DNA from: Anisodus tanguticus
Taxonomy: Eukaryota; Streptophyta; Magnoliopsida; Solanales; Solanaceae
Assembly (NCBI GenBank): GCA_034509755.1
Contig: JAVYJV010000038.1
Span: 1 to 64,000 of the forward strand
Reading direction: 5' to 3'
DNA length: 64,000 bases
The notes beneath the pieces were generated by a model. The model was given only the letters and a program-made list of their open reading frames with translations, was not told the DNA's origin and searched no databases. Shown piece after piece: positions 12,836 to 25,317 of the stretch (within the stretch, counting starts at the first letter, position 1; the number at the start of each line of letters is the position of its first letter). The translations under genes were made by a program, and so were the position numbers.

Positions 12836-13027
12836 CTAAATTACGTGCACAAAAAAATAAAATTTTAAATTTAAGTTTATGAAAAGTTTATAAAGTTTTT
12901 ATAAAATTATTTTAAAACTTTCAGCAAAACATAAAAATTTTCATTAACTAGACAACAACTGCCAACAAATTTAAAGGGTAGAATAATTTGAGATAATTTA
13001 ATAGTTTAAATTAAAAATAAATCTTAC
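12836..13027 (-). other. Likely 5' UTR intron of CAP
   Basis: A strong minus-strand donor, AATAAG|GTAAGA, at 13028/13027 and an acceptor ending in AATTTAG at 12836 lie 26 bases before the CAP ATG. The upstream exon (13028 to roughly 13200) contains no ATG, so it would be untranslated. Inference from splice signals only. Confidence 0.5.
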
Positions 13028-13289
13028 CTTATTACAAGTGGAAAAAATTTGAAATAATTTTCAAAAAGCCGAACTTAAAACACTAGTTAAAGTAGTTAAC
13101 AAAAAAGGAATTATTTTTAAAAAACAATTAAACAATTGATTCAATTTTAATGTTTTCACAAAAACTACACTTTATTGCTTAGTTTAATTTGAGCAAAGCT
13201 TAAAAATTAAAAAACTCATCTAATTTTCTTTTTGAACTTCTTTATTATTTAAAATTAGAAAAAAGAAAAATAACAACAAAAGCCGTATT

Positions 13290-13345
13290 AACAGCGCATG
13301 CTTATGATTAGTCATTAATTTTTTTTTAATTTAACGCATGCGTTT
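13290..13345. promoter_or_regulatory. GCATGC palindromes at the CAP 5' end
   Basis: AACGCATGCGTT is a perfect 12-base palindrome at 13333-13344. GCGCATGC lies about 40 bases away at about 13294. They sit just upstream of the inferred CAP leader in otherwise CG-poor DNA. A promoter role is inferred. Confidence 0.3.
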
Positions 13346-16300
13346 AAAAAAAAATTTTTTAAATGCCAATATTTTATCATGTATTTCAAAATTTGATAAC
13401 TTAATTTGAAACGCATATTAACTTATCTTAGAATTGTATTATTTGAATAATTATTATAAATTTTTTTCTTTCATAAGTATAAATCAGAAATCTTTTCTGG
13501 ATTGCATCAGAAAAAATCAATTTATACTTTTTATTCAACAAAAAAATTTTTTTTTTCAAAAGATGCTTTATGACTAATCTTATAAGTAAAAATTATTTTA
13601 TAGTTTTAAAACTAATAAAAGTTTTAACACTATTCACAAAGCTGATTTTAATAAAAAAATTTAATTGATCGTTGATTTAAATCTCTGGGTATTAGTTTTT
13701 TTTTTAATGGTCAGCTGGTTAAAATGCTTAATAAAAGTTTAAAACTTTTGTTGCTTAATCAATAAAGTCTTTTTTAAGAAAAAAACTTTTTGAGTTGAAA
13801 TTCTTAATTGTTAGATGCTTTAATTTTAAACTAAAATTAGAAGTTTTTTCATATAAATAACTTTTGAAAAAATTTTAATTTGATTAATTAAGCTAATGTT
13901 TTTGTGAAGCTAAAAAAAAAACTAATTCAGAGCCATAATTAAGCTTAATTTAAAAGAAAAGATTTTAAAATTAGTTGTAATTTTATTTTACAGTAACTAA
14001 ACCAAAAAAAAAAAAAATTAAAACTACTGATGTTTATTTAAATAAATTCGATTTTCTTTAAAAACTTTTAATAGTAAAACTAATTCGATTTTTTTGAAAA
14101 GTTTAATAAAATTAATTTTTTAATCTTTATAAAAAAATGAGTTTTATTATCAATCAAATTAATTATTTTAAAAAAAACTCAAATTAATCTGTTGAAAAAC
14201 TCAATGTTTAAATATACTCAAAGTACAATGAATTTTATGTAAAAAGCAAAAAGTTTCAAATTTTAAACACATTAATTAATCATGAGGAAAAAAGTCATTT
14301 AGCTATAAATTAATTAATTTTTCATTATTTATATATCAAGTCTTAAAATTTTTCTTTTAAAAATATTGACTGATAAATTTTTAAAAAGCAAGTTCATTTC
14401 AATAAGTCAATATGCACTAAAATACTTTAAACAAACAAAGATTATTTTTTTTAAAAACTGCTGTTCTTTTTAATTTTTTTAAGATGAAAACTTTTTTTAA
14501 ATTGTTTTATGTATTTAAATTTAAATAAAAAATTATTAAAAGTTTACATGAAAAAGTTTATTAAAAAATTTTCATAATAATAGTTTACATAAATATGTTT
14601 AAATGAAAAAATGATACTTTTTTTAACCGGAAGTGATGTTTATTTAAACAATAATTAAAAGTTTTAAAAAAGTTTTAATTTTGTTTCACAAAATAAAATT
14701 TTTTTTTCTCAAAGAGGTTATGATAATTCAGAAAAATTTTACATGAGCTTAAAATTTTGAATGCATAAGTTGAAAATGTTGTTTTAAAAATTTAAATTTA
14801 AAATGTTTTTTCATTTCCGTTTTATTTTTAAGTTGTTTTAAAGAATAAAAAACAAACATTAAAACAATTTTAATTGTAAAACTTTTTTCTTAATAATTAA
14901 TTTTTTTGTGACAGATTTTAATAAGAATCGATTTTAATTTGAAAATAAAATGATTTCAAAATGATTAAATGATACAATTTAAAAGTAAACTTTTAAAAAA
15001 GAATTTTAAACATTTAAAAAGTTTAAAACTTATTTTAAATCAGTTAAGGTACACAAGTCACATTTAAACTTTTGTTATATTATGGTTAAAATGGTCAATT
15101 TTTTTTTATTTTACAAACCTCTTTTTTTTTAGTTTTATTTTACTTTTATACAGAAAAATACGTGATTAAAATACTTGAGATGAAAAAGCATTTAAAAAAC
15201 AACTTTCTTAAACAAAAACATACATTTCCGGTCTATTTTTTCTTTCTATTTTTACTTCATTTTTTTTTATTTAAATAAAACTCAAGAATTTTATTCTTAT
15301 TTATTGGCAAATCTTAAGATAAAAATTTAAAGTTTAAAATACAATAAAAAAATAAAAAATACTAAAAAAAAAGTTTTAAAATATTTTATTGATTTACTAA
15401 TTTTTAGTTGTTTCAGAAAGTATTTTATTGAGAAAGTTAAGTTTTCAAAGCAATTTATGAATAAATTAAACTTTAAGAATTTTTTATTAAATAAAAACAT
15501 CATCAAAAAAAGGAAATTAAGTAATTTAAATCTGAGAATTTAATTAAAAGAAAAGTTTTTTGATCATTTAGATTAATAATCATTCTGACAATTTTAAATG
15601 ACTTTTCATTAATTTGAAAAATAAAATATCTAAAACAATATAGTAAATTTAAGTTGTTTTAAATATTTAAACCACATTTGAAATAAGTTTCAAACCTTTC
15701 ATCACCACTTATTGCGAAAAGTTATTTAATTTTTTTATATTCAAGTTTATTAGTTTTTTAATTTATTTGATCAAATAAACTTTATCAATCCTAATGTTCT
15801 TACTATTAACTTTACTATATTTATGTTTTGTGCTTAAAGTTTTAAAGAAAAAAAACTTTGTTCTTAAATTAAAATTCTTTTTTGAAGAACAGCTTGAACA
15901 GCTTTTTACTAAACACTTTTTATTTTGAATTTCTTCAGAAAATTGGTTTTACATGTTTTTAAAAGAAAAAAAATTTTTAACCACTATTATCTCAAAAAGA
16001 CTAAGGCATTTTGATCCTATTTGTTCTTTTTATTTAGGAAAATGTAAAAGTAAATGAATAAGCTTAGTTTTATCTTCAAAAAAATCTTTATAAAACAAAA
16101 TATATATTTGATAAAGTCATTTTAGAAAGTAAAATCTTAAAAAATCTATTAAGGTTTATAGTTTTTAAAACTGCTTGATCTCTTTTGACTAAATGTTTTA
16201 AACAATTTTTGGTAACATTTTTTAATGTGTTTCTTAAAATTATTCCATGTTTTTAACTTAGTTTTTAAACTTTTCCATTAAAATTCTTATGATTGTTTTA

Positions 16301-19300
16301 GCAAATGTAGATTAATAAAAAAAGTTTAAATTGAATCTTATAAAATCTTATCGTTAAAGTTGTTAACAGATCATAATTTTAAAGCTTAAATAAAACACTT
16401 GAGAGTATATAAATTTTAAAAATAAAAAAAGTTTTAAATTATTAAACTGTCAAAAATGGTCATCTTATTTTTAAAGTTTCACTAAATTTATGGACACTTG
16501 AAAATTTAATAAGTCAAAGTAAATTTAACCTTTGAATTTTTTATTCAAAAACTGAAGGGTATATCAATATTAAAAAACTTTGTAAATTTTAAATTTTAAT
16601 TTATTTTACAAATTTCAATTAGTTTTAATTAGATTAATACTTTTTAAATATAATGTTGACATATAATTTTGATAAACATGAAAAAAAATTTTCAAAAAAA
16701 TTGCTAATTGTAAAGAAAGTTTAATCAAATTAAAAAAAAAAAAACGTAATAATTGTGAGAATTTAACATTTTTACCAAACTATAACATTTGAGAAAATTT
16801 TTAAATAAACATAGGGAATAATCAAACTTTAAGTTAAAAAATTGATTACTTATTAGATCAATGAAAACAAACAAAAAAAACTAAATAATGTTTCTTTAAT
16901 AGTTTTTTAGTTGACAAGCTTTAATCTTTAATTAAGTTTCTTCATCAAAAATATTTTTTAACAAAATTTCAGACCATTATATCTATGAAAGTTTTTTTAT
17001 TTGATTTTAAAAAATAAAGAAACTTATTTTAAAGAAAAAAAAGTTTTGATTTAATTTCATTTTATTTAGTTCTACTTGGTTTAGTTTTAAGATTAAACTT
17101 TATTTAGTTTGAAAAAAAAATTCAATTTATGTTTAAAGTTTAATTTAACTTTAAGAAAAAATTTGATTTCATTTTAAAAATTGGTTCAGTTACAATGAAA
17201 ATTTGATTTTGTTTTTCCCAGTTCATCAAAAAACTTTAAATTTGATTATTTTTGAAAAGGAATGTATTGAAAATTCTTAAAGCAACTATTAAAATATTTT
17301 TTTTAAAAAAACTTTTTTCAACTTAATAAACATGTTTTTAATCAAAAATTTCAATTAATTATATATTGGACTAAGTACTTTTGTTTAATTTTTAAAATAA
17401 AAAAGAACATTTCTTTAAGCTTTAATCAATGTTTTTAAGTATTTAAAACTTTTCATTTTTTCCTTTTGTATAACTTAACACTTAAATAAAGAAAAAATTT
17501 AATTATAAAAATAGACTTTCTGTTTATTTTGTTCTTAATTTTATCTTTTAAAATTTGTCAATAGCTTTCAATTTACTTTAAACTTTATCAATTTTTTTTA
17601 ATAAGTTAAAAACTTATTGTTTAATTGAACAAGCTTTTCATTTAAAACATCTAAAAATTAATAAACTCATAGCTTTTTTGAGTTAATATTCTCAAATTTA
17701 AAAAAATTTCATTGTTTTAGTTTGGAAAATTTTTATCTTTAAAAACTTTCAATTTTAAAACTTTTTAAAACTATTTAGCTTTCAAATTTTTTTTATCAAA
17801 AGATTGATAACTTTTCTTTGAACAAAAATTAATGATTCAAAATTTCAATTTGAAAATATTTATAGTTCAAAACAGTTTAAGATATCTACAGGTAAGTAAG
17901 CTGAAAAATCTAAATGATCTTAAATAATTGAAAATTAATTATAAGAAAAATTGAACGTGAAACAAATTAAAATATTAAAATTCATCAATATTTAAAATGA
18001 ATAATAAAAAAAACGATTTCAAAAAAGTGATAAATGAAAGATACAATTTGAACTTTTTTTTTATTTACATTTGTCTATATAAGTTTAAATTAATTCATTT
18101 TTTCATGAATTTTTATTTTTAAGATAAATTTAACAAAATAACTGATCTTTTTCTTTGAAAACTATTTTATAAAAATCATTTTTTTATCAATTTGTTTAAC
18201 ATTCTTTTTATTAATTTGTTTTCAATTTACATACTTAGTTTACATTTTTATTTTTTATTTTGATAACTTATTTGCTTTTTCAAACCATTTTTTATAACTA
18301 TTGTTTACTCTTATAAACTTATTATAAAATTATTAATGAAATTATTTGTTTCAAAATGATAAATTTTTAAACCGGAAATAGAAAACCGGAAATATATATA
18401 TTTTTTAAAAAGTTAAATGTTATAAAATTAAGATCAATTTGATGAAAAATAATCTAAAATTCAAAAACTAAACTAATTAAGTTTTATAAAATTAAACTTT
18501 AAAAGCGTTGAATATTTGAATTTTTGAGGAAAATTTTTGATATTCAAAAATATATAAAATTTTAATAAGAAATGAACTTTTCAAAAATTTTTTTTGTTTT
18601 ATAAAAGTTTTAAAATAATTTTATTAAATAATTGTTATAGTTTAAATAAAAAACTTTGTTATAGACTAAAATTTTTATAAGGAATATAGAAAAACTTTTG
18701 ATTCAAAAAAAAATGATGAAAAATAATTATTTTAAATAAGACTTTATAAAAAAATAGTTCAAGATGAAGTTTAATTGAATTTTAAAAAAAAAAATCAATC
18801 AAGAAATAAAAAAAACAACTTGCTAACAAGATGACAAACTACACAATTTTGCTTTTTAACTATTAAAATTTTATATCAATGAAATTTTATTTATGATCTT
18901 TAGCTTTAGCTAATAAAATTTAAAAAAAAATTAATTAAGCTATTCATTAATATTGACAAACTAAAATCAGTCAATTTTGGTGAATTTTTTTTCATAAAAA
19001 AAAATGTATCCATAAATTTTAAATTTTTGGTAAATTTGATGTCAAAAGAAATTTTAAACTATCTATCTTTATGAATTTCATGAAATTTTGTTTTATAAAA
19101 ATTAATTCATTTGAAAAAGTTTCTTATAAAAAAATTTATATGAATTATTATTCTACTTTTAAGCTTAATTTATAAAATTCTTAAGATCATCGATTTTATT
19201 TTCATAAATTTATTCAACTTATTGCACTACCTTTTTAAGAAAAATTCATCAAGCTTAATACAATAAAATAATTTTATACGAGTTTAATTTTGAAATTCTA

Positions 19301-20742
19301 ATATTAAGCAAATTAAAATTTTGATTCAAATTGAAAACTGTATCAAAATTTCTGTCAACTTTTCAAAGTTGAATTAACACAAGTAAAGATTTATGAATAA
19401 AACAAGTTTAACTTCATTTTGAGGAAAAAAAAAATTTTATTAAATTTAAACTTCATTAAAAAAAACGGTGTAAATATTTGAGCCAGAGCTAATGTAATTC
19501 AAAAGAGTCATTTTTAAATTTATAAGAAAAAAGTATCAAAAAAAGATCGATTTGTATATCAAAATAGTATTTTTGAAAAAATTAAACTTTTTTCTTTGTT
19601 AGTTTTTGCACCTTTGTTTACTTAATTTTTTTTGTTAGATTTAAACATTAAAGTTGTCGTTTTAAGGTTTATTTTTAGACTTTTGTTTGTGCTTTTTTTG
19701 AGTAAAACTTAAAAAAAAAGTTTACTCTTTGAAAATTTTATCAGTTTAAAACTTTTCTGATTAATTAGTTGTGAGAATGAAAATTTAATTTTCTAAATTA
19801 GGAGCTAATTTTGATTTTCTAATTTAATTTAATTTTTTTAACCACAAAATAAAAACTCAATTTTAAAATTAAAAAAAAAGAGTTGATACTCAATTGAATT
19901 GATGAAAAGAAGAATATAAAATCAATTTATCAAACTTATGTAGTAAACTTTAAAACAAAATTTAAACTTTTCTTATTTAAATTCTTCTTATTGAATTAAA
20001 GTTAAACTTATTAACTAAAAATCATAGACTTTTTTTAAGAACCCATAAACTTAACTTGATTTATGATAAGTAGACCAAAGCTTATATTCTATCAAAAAAT
20101 TAAAAAGAAAATTTCAACAAAATTTAAACAGAATTTTCTAACTTCTTTACAAAGAAATAAATTGAATTTAAATTTATCAATTAAACTTTTTAAATGATTC
20201 AAATAATGTACAGTCTAAAACGTTTTCTAAATAAAAACAAATAAAAAAATGACACATTAACAAGAAAATTTTTAATTCAAATTTCTAAGTATCAATAACA
20301 ACTTATCATTTTTCAATAGAATATATTTTTATTGTCTGAACATAATTGTGCAAGGCAACTTTAAAATTTCTGTAAAAAAAATTTTTAAAACTTTTTTACT
20401 TCTATTTGAATTGATTTCAAAATTATAAATAAAATATATGATTTTTAATCTCAATATTAAGTATTTTTCTGTTTCATAATAAGTCAAATTAATAAATGAA
20501 TGATGATAAAAAAAATATTTTCTTTCAACCATAAATTACATTTACTCTAATGATATTAATTGAATCAATTGGTTTAAAATAATCTAAAAAAACTCAATAA
20601 GTTTAAATGTAAAAAATGTTTTAACAAAAAATTAGATTTGTTTATTTCTATTTATCATTTTGAATTTTTTATAGGTATAATGAGTAAATTTAACAAAATC
20701 TATTATTATAAACCTAATTAATAAAGTTACAGCTTTTTTTTA

Positions 20743-20940
20743 CACATTAACATTTCTAACACCAATTTTTTCTAACATCAACTTTTTTTCAACACCAACT
20801 TTTTTTAACATCAACTTTTTTTTTGATACCAACTTATTTTAGTACTAACTTATTTGAGTATCAACTTGTTTTTATACCAACCTTTTTTAATAGCAAATTT
20901 TTTTAGTTCAAATTTATTTTAGTAGCAATTTTTTTAAGAC
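20743..20940. repeat. Degenerate tandem repeat, about 17-20 base unit
   Basis: About ten diverged copies of a unit like AACACCAACTTTTTTT, in which the CAAC core and T-run recur with drift towards the right end. Looks like an ageing minisatellite. No coding potential. Confidence 0.6.
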
Positions 20941-21413
20941 TAATTTTATAAACATAATTAATTATCTTAAATAAAGAAAAAAAGTAATTCATCAGTTCTT
21001 AAATTTAAAAAAAACCTTTTCTTTAATTTTTAATTTATATCGAAACTTTTTTTACTAAATAAACTTTTTTTTTAATTAACAATAAACAACATTAAAATTT
21101 GACATGAAGACAATTTTAACAAAATTAACTTTTAAATGACCTTTGTAATTTTTTGATACTTTTATTTTTTTTATTAAATTATTGCTAATTAATTAGCATC
21201 ACAAAAAATCTTTGTCATTTCTTTAAATTAATTGATACTATAAAGTATTATGATATGATGCAGCTTTTTTTTCATCAAATTTATTGTTTTCGAAAAAAAG
21301 TATTTAAAAGTGAAATTTCTTGAAAAAATAAATTTTCAAAAAAGATTCTTTCATATTTTTGTATTAAAGAATTTAAAAAGTTTTTAAGAAAAAAAAGTTT
21401 TTTTAAGGAAAAA

Positions 21414-21462
21414 ATGAAATTCTTCAAAAAATTAAATTCTTCCAAAAATTAAATTCTTCAAT
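21414..21462. repeat. Short tandem repeat, about 17-base unit, three copies
   Basis: Three near-identical copies of a unit like AAATTCTTCAAAAAATT. Simple AT-rich repeat, no evident role. Confidence 0.5.
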
Positions 21463-21989
21463 AGTCTGTTTGATAGGTTAAACTTATTTATGATTAATAT
21501 AAAAAAAATATCTAACAACTTGTTCATCTATTCTTAAAAAAAGCGGAAACTTTATAATTTTTAATTCATGCTTAACAAAAACCATTATTAATGAATTTTT
21601 TAAAGTTATCTTGAAGTCTATTAAATCAAATAAACCTAATACTACTTGATTTTTTAAAAACATTAAAATAATTTTTTTAGATTAATTAAGATGATGAACA
21701 ATCACTAAAACTTTTTAATTTTTTTGATTTTGTTTAATCTAAGCATGCGTTTTAAGTTATTTTGAAAAATTTTAGAAAAGAATTTTTTTATCTTTGATGT
21801 AGTTCCTGTTTAAAGCTGAAAACAATTTTCCATCTGATATATTTTAACCATATATACTCATATGTCTTTTAAAAAAGTAGTTTTTATATAAACATTAATA
21901 TCTTGTATATAAAGTATTTTATAAAAGTTTTAATTCGATTTTTGAACAGGCTAAGCTATTTTTTTTAAGTTAAATTATTTGGCTTTATG

Positions 21990-22200
21990 TACCTTAAGAA
22001 TTGATTGAAACCGCGCCTAAATTTTTTTCATTACACATCAAACGGATATCGTATATTCGATAAAAGAGTTTGCGCATTTTTATTATTTTATTTCTAATAT
22101 AGCCTAGCCGCAGACAAATGTGTGCAGGCGTTGTGTACCAAATTTTGTAACCAAACGCATTTTAACCATTGCAGTGTTAGCTTGATTACCATTTATTTTT
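21990..22200 (+). promoter_or_regulatory. GC-richer island, possible promoter of the CAP-Gly/HOIL-1 locus
   Basis: A patch with several CG dinucleotides (CCGCGCC near 22010, GGATATCG and TTCGATAA near 22050, CCTAGCCGC near 22110, GCAGGCG near 22125) in a background almost free of CG. It lies about 3.2 kb before the first supported coding exon at 25318, which begins right after a splice acceptor, so an upstream leader exon is expected. This island is the best place for it. Inference. Confidence 0.4.
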
Positions 22201-22480
22201 GTTCTATTTTTTATTTCAAACTTTTTAATTTTTGTGTTTTGATATTTTCTCAAGATATATTTATATTGTGTTTTTCTTTTTAGAAAAAAAACTTTTTTAT
22301 TTTGCCTTAATTAAAAATGTTGTGCTGACAAGTAATTTTCTTTTTAAAAATTAATATTCATCAGTATTAAGTTTTAATTCTTCATTGTAAAAATTATTTT
22401 AGCTTTTGTAAGTAATTTATTTTTTTTTATTTATTTTATAAAATTAATTTCACGTGTTTATAAAAAAGAACTTAAATAGA

Positions 22481-22660
22481 ATTTATTTTTAGAAAATTTG
22501 TTTTAGAAAATTTTTTTTTAGAAAACAAATTTTAGAAAAAAAAGTATTTTAGAAAAAAGTATTTTAGAAAAAAGTATTTTAGAAAAAGTATTTTAGAAAA
22601 AAGAATTTTAAAAAAAAATTTTTTAGAAAAATAATTTTTAGAAAATTAATTTTTAGAATT
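22481..22660. repeat. Tandem repeat of a TTTTAGAAAAAAGTA unit
   Basis: About ten units of 14-17 bases. The middle four or five (about 22537-22610) are nearly identical, with more diverged copies on both sides. Every unit carries TTTTAG, resembling a splice acceptor end. It lies in the inferred 5' intron of the downstream gene. Confidence 0.75.
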
Positions 22661-25314
22661 TCTATTTACATAAATTTTCAAATTAGAATTAGGAATAAAC
22701 AAAAAATTAATTTTAAAGTTTAACTGCGCAACTTAATAAAAAAATTTTAAAATAATTTTCACTTTTTTTTAAAAAATAACTTTTTTAAGACATCATTTGT
22801 CATTTTGGTCAAGAATTTTTTTGAATTTTTGTTTTCAATTTATTTTTAAATTTTCTGTTTTTTATTTAAAAAAATCCAACTGTGCCGGTAAATAATTTAA
22901 TTTTAAATAATAGAAATTTTAAAATACCAACTGCGGTATTTTTATTAAAATTTTTTGAAAAATAATTTAATTATAAGTCTTCTTTTAAAAAATTTTTGTT
23001 TAATGTACTGATTATTTAAAAAAGAGACAAGTATTTTTGAAACTAATTGAATAAATCATAAAAAAATTGAATTAAATAAAAAGAACACGTGTAAGATGTT
23101 ACTTAAAAAAAAAAAAGAATTTAAATTATTTATTACGCCTATTTAAATTTAGTGAAATATAAATTTTTGTTGTTTTAATATTAAAACATTTTTCAAATTA
23201 TCAAATTCTTTTATTCAAAAAGAGCCAATTTATTTAAATTTATTTTTATTTTATTTAAACTTTTATTAAACTTTAATGAAGTCTTTTGAAAACAAAAAAT
23301 TTCACTAAATTTTTAAAATATTCTTACATCTTAAAATTTTGTTGAACATGATTATTGAAAAATTTTCTATTGATGTCTAGATTATATTTTCTATTTAATT
23401 ATAATGTTGACCACAGTTGCAAACTTTAATTATTTTCAATTATTTTTAATATTGAAATAATCTTTTTTTAATTATGTTTTCATATTTACTTTGTAATCAA
23501 CTTTAGAATATACTTCCGTTTATTTAAAATTTTTTTATATCACTGTTAAATTAATTTCTTAATTTCATTTTTTATAAACTATTCTAGTTCTTCAAATCTT
23601 AATAAGTGAAATTAATAATATTTCGGAAATAAATAATTTAGAAGTAAAATTGCCTCATAGGATAAGTTTACAACTGTTTCAAAGTATAAAAAAAAATGCG
23701 TTTTTTTTTTTTTAGTCTTTAGGGACACATATTCTGATAACTTAAATTTTTTATCTTCACTAAAGTTTTTATTTAAGAAGAATATTATCAAGATAAAGGC
23801 TTGAAGGCTGAAATCTTTACAAATATATTTTTTTTTAATTTAATTCCACAGGCATTATCTAAATCTAAACTTTATTTGATCTTTATTAAGAAAAATTTAA
23901 AAAAAGAGAAAAAAAAATAACATATAAAGTAGCGCCACTTATCGAGATGCTTTTTTTTTTTCATAGAAACTAGGTCAACTAATGTCGCATATTATAAAAT
24001 AAAACTAGGTTATAAAAGCTATAATGACCTACCTAAAATAAAAAAAAAAATTGACTATTTGGCAAATTAATATTCATAGATATTTTTTAGAAGTTAATTT
24101 TTTGCTTAATAACTTTTTTTTCTAATAAATTAAGTTAAATAATTTAACATTTTCAGAATACTCTGTCTTAAGAATTTCCATTTTTTAAAGTTTTTATCAA
24201 AATTTTCATCAAAATTTTTTGAGTAAAAAATCTTATAATTTAACCACTAAGTATACAGGTATCTGTCATTACGTAAAAAGTTTAAATAAAAAATTTCATT
24301 TTATCAAATTATTCTTTATCTTAATTTATCTTAAAATTAATGTCTTATTTATACGTGGTTCTTTACATTGTCACGTGCCACACGTTTTATATTTGAATTT
24401 GTTAATATTTTTGATAAATAAAATGATTTTTAGCACCTTCTGAGTTTAACTAAAAATTTGATTATTTTTTGAATTCATGTTTCCTAGAATCGAAAATATA
24501 AATTTCAAATAAAAATTTTTTCTGAATAAAAGTTTTTTAAATTCAAAGAAAAAAATTTGTAACTGTGCTATAGCTAAAAATTTAAATTTATGTCTATTAT
24601 TTTTTCTTTAGTTGTATTTTAAGCTTTTTATAATAGTAGTTGTAACTCAAATTTAAACAAATCATTGTTTTTCCACAAAAAAATTTTTGTGTAAAGGTAT
24701 TTTGAATTTTTTACTATTCATAAAAAAATCTAACCAACAGCTGTTTTTTTATGAAAAAAAACAAAAATTTTAAATTTCAAATACAATTTGATGTTTTAAA
24801 TTACTTTGACATAGATGACCAAGCTGTATTTGATTGTTTCTTAAATAAATTTTTTTTTAAATCATTTTCTATCAATTTGATATTTTTGAAGTTTTTCTAA
24901 AGCGTTTTTTTGTAAAAAAATAAATTTTTTTGTTATTTCAAATAATTCTAAAAAATGTCTCTCATGATCAATTTTATATTTATCAGGTCAATATCTTGTA
25001 ATTTTAGACAAATCGCTTTAATTTTAAACTGAAAAAGAAATTTTTTTTTTTAATACTTAATGTTTCTTTGATTTTGTGAAAGATTTGAGAAAGTATTTAT
25101 TTGATTGATAATATTCTTTAGTTTTCGTGTCTAAAATTTTTTTTTATGATTACTAAAAACATTATTGTGTCCAAAAAATTTATAAAAAATTTTTTTTTAT
25201 ATTTTAATTGTAATTTTTTTATTTATCGTTGCTACTAAAACTTTCTTTTCGCAATAAAAAAATTTAATTGTATAATTATTTATTAATTATAATTTGCAAA
25301 CTTTTTTATTACAG
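22661..25314 (+). other. Probable 5' intron of the CAP-Gly gene
   Basis: AT-rich stretch ending in a good acceptor, TTTTTTATTACAG, at 25302-25314, four bases before the first ATG. Nothing coding is supported. An open frame at 24219-24443 has no ATG start and no similarity. Confidence 0.5.
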
Positions 25315-25317
25315 AAA

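Larger units (their letters stand above)
13346..21980. other. Large AT-rich interval without genes
   Basis: About 8.6 kb with dense A and T homopolymer runs, no exon with recognisable protein similarity, and no sustained GC-richer island. Two decayed tandem arrays occur near its right end (20743-20940 and about 21414-21462). One 67-codon minus-strand frame (20329-20532) looks spurious. Could contain upstream 5' UTR exons that I cannot identify. Confidence 0.55.

Noticed and set aside
13680..13730. tRNA-like string (GGTCAGCTGGTTAAAATG)
   Set aside because: Resembles a D-arm only; no anticodon stem, T-arm or acceptor pairing could be built.
20329..20532. 67-residue minus-strand frame starting with ATG
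   Set aside because: No similarity, Tyr/Phe/Ile-rich as expected from random AT-rich DNA, and no splice context.
24219..24443. 74-residue plus-strand frame upstream of the CAP-Gly gene
   Set aside because: No ATG start, no similarity, and it lies in the inferred 5' intron.
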